A DNA stretch of 5,442 bases from Rhizobacter sp. (lineage in GTDB: Bacteria; Pseudomonadota; Gammaproteobacteria; Burkholderiales; Burkholderiaceae_C). Where the stretch lies: NCBI GenBank assembly GCA_025359585.1, contig JANYFX010000303.1, positions 1-5,442 of the forward strand, given 5' to 3'. A program made the translations under genes and the position numbers. Of the stretch, positions 1 to 5,442 are shown in pieces; positions within the stretch are counted from its first letter, which is position 1, and every line of letters begins with the position of its first letter. The notes below the pieces were generated by a model that was given only the letters and a program-made list of their open reading frames with translations, had not been told where the DNA came from and ran no database searches.

Positions 1-513
1 GCCGAGCGCCTGGCCGGCGATCACACGCAGCGACACGCCGTTGGCCAGCGTGATCGCCGGCACTTCGGCCGGCGGCACGTCGCGGTAGGCGGGGGCCGTC
101 ATCTTGTCCTTGGCCGCAAGGTTCACCCAGAGCTGGAAGCCGGCCATGCGGCCTTCTTCCTGCTCGGGCATTTCCGAATGGATGATGCCGCGCCCGGCGG
201 TCATCCACTGCACGCTGCCGGGCTCCAGCAGGCCGACATTGCCGACGCTGTCTTTGTGGCGCATGCGGCCTTCGAGCATGATCGTCACGGTCTCGAAGCC
301 GCGGTGCGGGTGGCTTGGAAAGCCGCCGATGTAGTCGCTGGCCGCATCGCTGCCGAAGGCGTCGAGCATCAGGAACGGGTCGAGGCGCTTTTGCAGCGGC
401 TGAGTCAGCACGCGGGTGAGCTTCACGCCGTCGCCGTCGGACGTCGGCTGGCCGCGCACGGTGCGCTCGACGGTGCGCGAGCGCTGAATGGAGGAGGTGG
501 TGAAGGTGTTCAT
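1..513 (-). CDS. Pirin family protein (3' end outside the window)
   Basis: The 171 visible residues form the N-terminal cupin half of a pirin; the C-terminal part lies beyond the left edge. Pirins are bicupin proteins that bind one metal, usually iron, in the N-terminal barrel. Some bacterial members have quercetin 2,3-dioxygenase activity and others act as redox-sensitive protein partners, so the substrate here cannot be told. All four usual metal ligands are visible: His68 and His70 in FPSHPHRGFETVT, and His112 and Glu114 in GRGIIHSEMP. Their spacing is close to that of human pirin (His56, His58, His101, Glu103). The start ATG (513-511) gives the expected short lead-in MNTFTTSSIQRSRTVERTV. 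No Shine-Dalgarno sequence precedes it, and a promoter-like element ends 6 bp upstream, so the mRNA may be leaderless. The gene is divergent from the glutathione transferase gene. Family assignment is firm; function is not. Confidence 0.95.
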   Translation of the reverse strand, partial: MNTFTTSSIQRSRTVERTVRGQPTSDGDGVKLTRVLTQPLQKRLDPFLMLDAFGSDAASDYIGGFPSHPHRGFETVTIMLEGRMRHKDSVGNVGLLEPGSVQWMTAGRGIIHSEMPEQEEGRMAGFQLWVNLAAKDKMTAPAYRDVPPAEVPAITLANGVSLRVIAGQALG

Positions 514-519
514 GAATCC

Positions 520-548
520 AATGTAGGGCCTGGGGCGGCCCGTGCCAA
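520..548 (-). promoter_or_regulatory. Candidate sigma70 promoter of the pirin gene
   Basis: On the minus strand, TTGGCA (548-543) and TACATT (525-520) are separated by exactly 17 bp and resemble the -35 and -10 consensus TTGACA/TATAAT. Only six bases, GGATTC, lie between the -10 hexamer and the pirin ATG. Transcription would therefore begin at or next to the A of the start codon, giving a leaderless message. This agrees with the lack of a ribosome binding site. It is inferred from sequence alone. Confidence 0.5.
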
Positions 549-570
549 CAGGGCGGATTTGCACGCATCC

Positions 571-585
571 TTCAAGCCGCTTGAA
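571..585. promoter_or_regulatory. Palindromic operator candidate between pirin and GST genes
   Basis: TTCAAGC-C-GCTTGAA is a perfect 15-bp inverted repeat with 7-bp arms and a single central base. A one-base loop cannot form an RNA hairpin, so a dimeric DNA-binding protein site is the more likely role. Its inner 13 bases (572-584) match the T-N11-A pattern of LysR-type regulators, although MarR or other dimeric regulators remain possible. It lies 58 bp from the pirin start and 42 bp from the GST start. It overlaps a weak rightward promoter candidate, TTGCAC (559-564) and TTGAAT (581-586) with a 16-bp spacer, so a bound protein could control the GST gene directly. No regulator gene is visible in the window. 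Confidence 0.4.
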
Positions 586-626
586 TGCGGTGTAATGTTC
601 GCCTCTTCACCCACGACGGAACTCCC

Positions 627-1235
627 ATGAAGCTCTATTTCAGCCCCGGCGCCTGCTCGCTCGCCCCGCACATCGTCCTGAACGAGTCGGGCCTCCCGTT
701 CACGCTCGTCAAGGCCGACCTGAAGGCCCACAAGCTCGAAGATGGCAGCGACTATTACCAGACCACCTCCAAGGGCCAGGTGCCGCTGCTCGAGTTCGAC
801 AACGGCGAGCGCCTTTCCGAAGGCCCGGCGATCTCGCAGTACATCGCCGACCAGGTGCCGGCGAAGAAGCTCGCGCCGGCCAATGGCACGATGGAGCGCT
901 ACCGCGTGCAGGAGTGGCTGAACTTCGTCACCAGCGAGCTGCACAAGGGCATCGGCGGCCTCTTCAACCCCGCGATGCCGGAAGATGGCAAGGCCGTCAT
1001 CCGCGCCAGGGCGACGTCAAAGCTGCAATGGGTCGACGAGCGGCTCGAAGGCAAACAGTATCTGATGGGCGATGCATTCACGATCGCCGATGCCTACCTG
1101 TTCACCGTCACCAACTGGACCGGCCACACCGGCATCGACATCTCCGGCATGAAGAACCTGAGCGCATTCCAGGCCCGCATGGCAGCGCGCCCGGCGGTGC
1201 AGGCAGCGCTGAAGGCCGAAGGCCTGCTCAAGTAA
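627..1235 (+). CDS. gstA: Beta-class glutathione S-transferase, GstA-like
   Basis: This 202-residue protein has the length and layout of bacterial beta-class cytosolic glutathione transferases, which join glutathione to electrophiles or reduce mixed disulfides. The N-terminal thioredoxin-like domain (about 1-80) starts MKLYFSPGAC. Cys10 is at the class-defining position where the Proteus mirabilis enzyme forms a mixed disulfide with glutathione. The cis-proline loop is QVPLL (Pro53), and SEGPAI (Glu65, Gly66) contacts the gamma-glutamyl group. The helical C-terminal domain (about 87-202) carries His106 and Lys107 at the conserved beta-class positions and the N-capping box FTIAD (Thr152 to Asp155). 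An in-frame ATG 42 bp upstream was rejected because family members begin at MKLYFSPG; only a weak ribosome site (GACGGA, about 615-620) precedes the chosen ATG. The gene leads a likely two-gene operon and is divergent from the pirin gene. Its physiological substrate cannot be inferred. Confidence 0.95.
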   Translation: MKLYFSPGACSLAPHIVLNESGLPFTLVKADLKAHKLEDGSDYYQTTSKGQVPLLEFDNGERLSEGPAISQYIADQVPAKKLAPANGTMERYRVQEWLNFVTSELHKGIGGLFNPAMPEDGKAVIRARATSKLQWVDERLEGKQYLMGDAFTIADAYLFTVTNWTGHTGIDISGMKNLSAFQARMAARPAVQAALKAEGLLK

Positions 1236-1252
1236 CGGACGAAACGAGCGGC

Positions 1253-1654
1253 ATGGCACCCCCACGGAAAACGAGCGGCTCGCTCGCACACGGTGTGTGC
1301 ACCACGCTGTGCGTGCTCGTGCTGGCTGCCGTGGCCGCTCCGGTGCATGCCGTGCCGGTGGCTGGCAGCTACGAAGCGCAGTTGTGCGTGGCGACCTCGG
1401 CCGCTGCGCCCAGCTGCGGCCCGGCCCTGGTCGAGCTGCAGACCGGTGGCGCGGCGCGCGTGCGTGTCAGCGACTTCGTCTACCGGCTCAAGCTCAAAAG
1501 CAGCCAGGTCGAGGTGGCGCTGATGCACGGCGCGATGCAGATCGACGAGTTCGTCGCGGTCTACGAATGGGCCGGCAACTCGCTGCAGTTCGTCGACGCC
1601 GACAAGAACGCGCGTTATGAGCTGAAGCTCGGCGAGCGCAAGGCGGTGAAGTAG
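1253..1654 (+). CDS. Small secreted protein of unknown function
   Basis: This encodes a 133-residue protein that I do not recognise as a characterised family. The N-terminus is a clear Sec signal peptide: a basic stretch (PPRK, 3-6), a hydrophobic core (about 17-30, VCTTLCVLVLAAVAAP) and a probable signal peptidase I site after VHA (Ala33). The mature part of about 100 residues begins VPVAGSYEAQLC and looks like a small soluble, beta-rich periplasmic domain. Two cysteines, Cys45 and Cys55, flank a short Ala-rich loop and could form a disulfide. Alternating patterns such as ARVRVSDFVYRLKLKSSQVEVAL and the later segment around LQFVDADKNARYELKLG suggest beta strands. The cysteine after the core is not in a lipobox. 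The gene starts 17 bp after the GST stop and is probably co-transcribed with it; the ribosome site is weak (GAGCGG). It meets the GGDEF relic tail to tail. Confidence 0.8.
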   Translation: MAPPRKTSGSLAHGVCTTLCVLVLAAVAAPVHAVPVAGSYEAQLCVATSAAAPSCGPALVELQTGGAARVRVSDFVYRLKLKSSQVEVALMHGAMQIDEFVAVYEWAGNSLQFVDADKNARYELKLGERKAVK

Positions 1655-1673
1655 GCGCACTGTTGAGGGCGAT

Positions 1674-2358
1674 TCAGTCTGCCTGCCCGAGCGGCTGCTC
1701 GGGCGTGTCGTCGCGGCTGCACATCGAGACGCCGGCCGAGACCGTGAGGCCCAGCCCCGGTGCGATCTCGGCCCGGTTGCAATTCGCCACGCTGTGGCGC
1801 ACGCGCTCCGTCGCCGTGGTGATGGCTTCATTGCCTTCGGTGGCGGTCCGCAGCAGGAATGCTTCACCGCGCGAAGCGCCCGAGCCGGTCGGTGCCACGC
1901 ATGCCTTCGGTCACGGTCTGCGCAAAGTACCTCGGCACCTGGTCGCCGGCGAGGTGGCCTAAGCGGTCGTTGACCTGTTTGAAGTGGTCGATGTCGAGCA
2001 TCGCCACGCCGAACGACTGCCCGGTACGGCGCGGGCGTTCGCGTTCTTCTTCGAGCCGTCGCATGATGCTGCGCCGGTTCAGTGTGCCGGTGAGTTCGTC
2101 GTGGCTGGCCAGTTCGTCGAGTTTGGCAAAGGTGATGGCTAGCTGGACGTTGCGTTTCGCGAGTTCTTCGCGCACCCGCGAGCCGTAGAGGCTGAGCAGG
2201 GTGGTACGCGCCAGGATCAGCGCGAACCACAGGCCGCAGACGAGGCGCTGTTGCCAGGTGGCCATCGGAAGCGACAAGCGGTCGCCCGCGAAAGCGATCA
2301 GCGCGGCCACGGTGCACGGCAGCAACACCGCACCGATCACCACCCGCCGCACGCTCAT
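1674..2358 (-). pseudogene. Diguanylate cyclase (GGDEF) relic, frameshifted and truncated
   Basis: This is the remains of a membrane diguanylate cyclase, an enzyme that makes cyclic di-GMP from two GTP. The first frame (2358-1864, 164 codons) shows two hydrophobic helices (residues about 6-25 and 39-59), a charged coiled-coil-like linker (about 60-85), and the start of the GGDEF domain. That start includes DELTGTLNRR (87-96), the metal-binding stretch LDIDHFKQVNDRLGHLAGD (121-139) and an RxxD inhibitory-site motif, RGTD (154-157), five residues before the signature. The frame then ends at a TGA (1866-1864). Dropping one base near 1871 restores RFGGEAFLLRTATEG and runs on to 1674 through TVSAGVS. 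The repaired signature would be GGEAF rather than GG(D/E)EF. The frame stops at GQAD, about 20 residues before a normal domain end (the usual ALYxAKxxGRN is missing). Two helices may also mean a shortened sensor region. A sequencing error could explain the shift but not the other defects. Confidence 0.85.
1685..1704. repeat. Inverted repeat at the convergent gene ends
   Basis: GCCCGAGC and GCTCGGGC form a perfect 8-bp GC-rich stem with a four-base loop (GGCT). It starts 31 bp after the stop of the secreted-protein gene and sits inside the last codons of the cyclase relic. It could stall polymerase or protect transcript ends from both directions. No T-run follows it on either strand, so it is not a standard intrinsic terminator, and the match may partly reflect GC-rich coding sequence. 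Confidence 0.35.
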
Positions 2359-2379
2359 GCGCTGGCGGCGCCGGCGGCT

Positions 2380-3968
<1,589 letters not shown>

Positions 3969-3972
<4 letters not shown>

Positions 3973-5039
3973 GACTTGCGCGTGTCGAAAGCGTCGCGCA
4001 GCGCGTCGCCGATGAAGGTCAGCAGCAGCATCGTCAGCACCAGCACCGCGAAGGTCGGGAAGATGATCCACCAGGCATCGAGGTTCGCCTTGCCTTGGCG
4101 CACCAGGTCGCCGAGCGAGGGCACGTCGGGCGGCACGCCCAAGCCGAGGAAGTCGAGCGCCACCAGGCTCAGCACCGCCGCACTCATGCGAAACGGCAGG
4201 AAGGTGATGGCCGGCGTCAGCGAGTTCGGCAGCACGTGGCGCCAGATGATCTGCCAGTTCGACAGGCCGAGCGCGCGCGCCGCCTTGACGAATTCGAGTG
4301 AGCGGTTGCGCAGGAATTCGGCGCGGGTGTAGTCCGACAAACCGACCCAGCCGAACAGCGACAGCAGGATCAGCAGCAGCAGCACCGAGGGCTTGAAGAT
4401 CGACGCGAAGATGATCAACAGGTAGAGCTCGGGAATCGAGGTCCAGATCTCGATCAGGCGTTGCAGCGTGAGGTCGATGCGGCCGGCGAAGTAACCCTGC
4501 ACCGCGCCGGCCGCCAGGCCGATCGCCACGCCGATGGCGGTGAGCGCGAGTGCGAACAGGATGCTGACGCGAAAGCCGTAAAGCAGGCGCGCGATCATGT
4601 CGCGGCCGAGCTCGTCGGTGCCCAGCCAGTTGTCAGCGTTCGGCGGTGCCGGGTTCGGTGGCTTGGCAAAGTACTCGATCGAGGTGGCCGAATGGCGGTT
4701 CGGCGGGCGCAGCACCCAGTTGCCGGGTTTCTTGAACTGCGCGGTGATGAACGGGTCGCTCCAGTCGGTGGGCGTGCGGAAGTCGCCGCCGAACTGCACC
4801 TCGGGCGGGTTGTTGAACAGCGGAAAGTAGAGCTCGCCGTCGTAGCGGGCGACCAACGGCTTGTCGTTGCTGAGCACTTCGGCGAACGCACTCAGCGCCA
4901 GCAAGGCCAAGAACACCCACAGCGACCACACGCCGAGTCGGCTGCGCTTGAAGCGCCGCCATGCACGCTGGTTCGGCGACGAAGGCGCATCGACCGTTGC
5001 CACCACGCCGGACGTGGCGGCGGATCGAGCGGCCGCCAT
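3969..5039 (-). CDS. yejE: Oligopeptide ABC transporter permease YejE
   Basis: This 356-residue inner-membrane permease belongs to the binding-protein-dependent peptide importers and pairs with YejB to form the channel. It matches the YejE subtype: SPNQRAWRRFKRSRLGVWSLW near the start (residues 21-41), then the phrase SNDKPLVARYDGELYFPLF (57-75). A long periplasmic insertion (about 57-135) leads to NWLGTDELGRD (137-147). Hydrophobic helices are visible at about 36-54, 155-178, 200-232 (probably two), 283-301 and 325-345. The cytoplasmic EAA loop that docks on the ATPase is AARALGLSNWQIIWRHVLPN (253-272). It ends FIGDALRDAFDTRKS, as in E. coli YejE. The N-terminus, MAAARSAATSGVVATVDAPS, is longer than in E. 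coli and low in complexity. The start overlaps the yejB stop by one base (TGATG), with GGTGGG about 8 bases upstream as a weak ribosome site. Confidence 0.96.
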
Positions 5040-5442
5040 CACTTGCCCACCGCCTGGAACTGCACGCGCGGGTCGACGACGACGTACAGCAGGTCGGAGA
5101 CCAGCTTCACGACAAGCCCGATCAGGGTGAAGAGGTAGAGCGAGCCGAGCACCACCGGGTAGTCGCGCCGCACGATCGACTCGTAGCTCAGCAGGCCCAG
5201 GCCGTCGAGCGAGAAGAGCGTCTCGATCAGCAGCGAGCCGGCGAAGAAGGCGCCGACGAACGCGGCCGGAAAGCCGGTGACGATCGGGATCATCGCGTTG
5301 CGCAGCATGTGCTTCCACAGCACGCTGCGCTGCGACAGGCCCTTCGCGCGCGCGACCAGCACGTACTGCTTGCGCATCTCCTCGATGAAGGTGTTCTTGG
5401 TCAGCATCGTCATGATGGCAAAGCTGCCGATCACCAGGCAGG
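5039..5442 (-). CDS. yejB: Oligopeptide ABC transporter permease YejB (5' end outside the window)
   Basis: Only the last 133 residues are present; the first part lies beyond the right edge. The segment carries the permease EAA loop, ARAKGLSQRSVLWKHMLRN (residues 30-48 of the visible part), which contacts the ATPase. Hydrophobic stretches follow at about 50-70 and 100-118. The text FPAAFVGAFFAGSLLIETLF, then GLGLLSYESIVRRDYPVVLG and a terminal VDPRVQF, is characteristic of YejB rather than of general DppB or OppB permeases. In E. coli, yejA-yejB-yejE-yejF encodes an importer that takes up the peptide antibiotic microcin C. Related systems take up oligopeptides, and in some alphaproteobacteria muropeptides, so the natural cargo here is open. 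The stop overlaps the yejE start. The GTG at 5434 is an internal valine, not a start. Confidence 0.95.
   Translation of the reverse strand, partial: CLVIGSFAIMTMLTKNTFIEEMRKQYVLVARAKGLSQRSVLWKHMLRNAMIPIVTGFPAAFVGAFFAGSLLIETLFSLDGLGLLSYESIVRRDYPVVLGSLYLFTLIGLVVKLVSDLLYVVVDPRVQFQAVGK

Noticed and set aside
491..526. Strong ribosome-site-like GGAGGAGGTGG on the plus strand followed by ATG AAT CCA ATG TAG
   Set aside because: It is the complement of the Thr/Ser codons at the pirin N-terminus, and the frame after it has only four codons. There is no support for translation.
1685..1704. Intrinsic terminator for the GST/secreted-protein pair
   Set aside because: The stem is good, but no T-run follows on either strand, so it is listed only as an inverted repeat.
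1860..1880. Programmed +1 frameshift at CGG TGA in the cyclase, by analogy with the prfB shift
   Set aside because: The direction (+1) would be right, but CGG to GGT offers no good tRNA re-pairing and no suitably placed stimulatory Shine-Dalgarno sequence is seen. The further signature and C-terminal defects fit decay better.
1094..2317. Long minus-strand open frame (407 codons) spanning the cyclase relic, the secreted-protein gene and the end of the GST gene
   Set aside because: It is out of frame with the recognisable GGDEF text over most of its length and runs antisense through two well-supported genes. Its composition is Arg-rich and shadow-like.

Overview
This GC-rich window has compact, tightly packed genes that look like a betaproteobacterial chromosome, most likely order Burkholderiales. 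That placement is an inference from codon use and protein resemblance; no marker gene is present. There are six protein-coding loci and no RNA gene, insertion sequence, CRISPR array or phage gene that I can support.

Left part (1-1654): a pirin-family protein, cut by the left edge, runs leftward. It is divergent from a rightward pair made of a beta-class glutathione S-transferase (GstA-like) and, 17 bp further on, a small secreted protein of unknown function. The 113-bp divergent region holds a good sigma70-like promoter for the pirin gene, placed so that the transcript would start at or next to the AUG (leaderless). It also holds a perfect 15-bp palindrome that fits the T-N11-A pattern of LysR-type operators. 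Pirin and GST together suggest a small redox or electrophile-stress locus, but no regulator gene is visible.

Right part (1674-5442, all leftward): yejB (5' end outside the window), yejE and yejF overlap one another by 1 and 4 bases. They encode the two permeases and the fused double ATPase of a Yej-type oligopeptide ABC importer. The substrate-binding protein YejA is not in the window and may lie beyond the right edge. Directly downstream of yejF, 21 bp after its stop and in the same reading frame, lies a diguanylate cyclase (GGDEF) relic. It has two membrane helices, a good first half of the catalytic domain and an RxxD inhibitory site. It carries a one-base frameshift exactly inside the GG(D/E)EF signature, a substitution in that signature and a missing C-terminal end. 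It is annotated as a pseudogene and meets the secreted-protein gene tail to tail with 19 bp between the stops.

I see no clearly new biological system. The observations most worth a second look are the decayed cyclase attached to the yej operon, the divergent pirin/GST control region, and the uncharacterised secreted protein.
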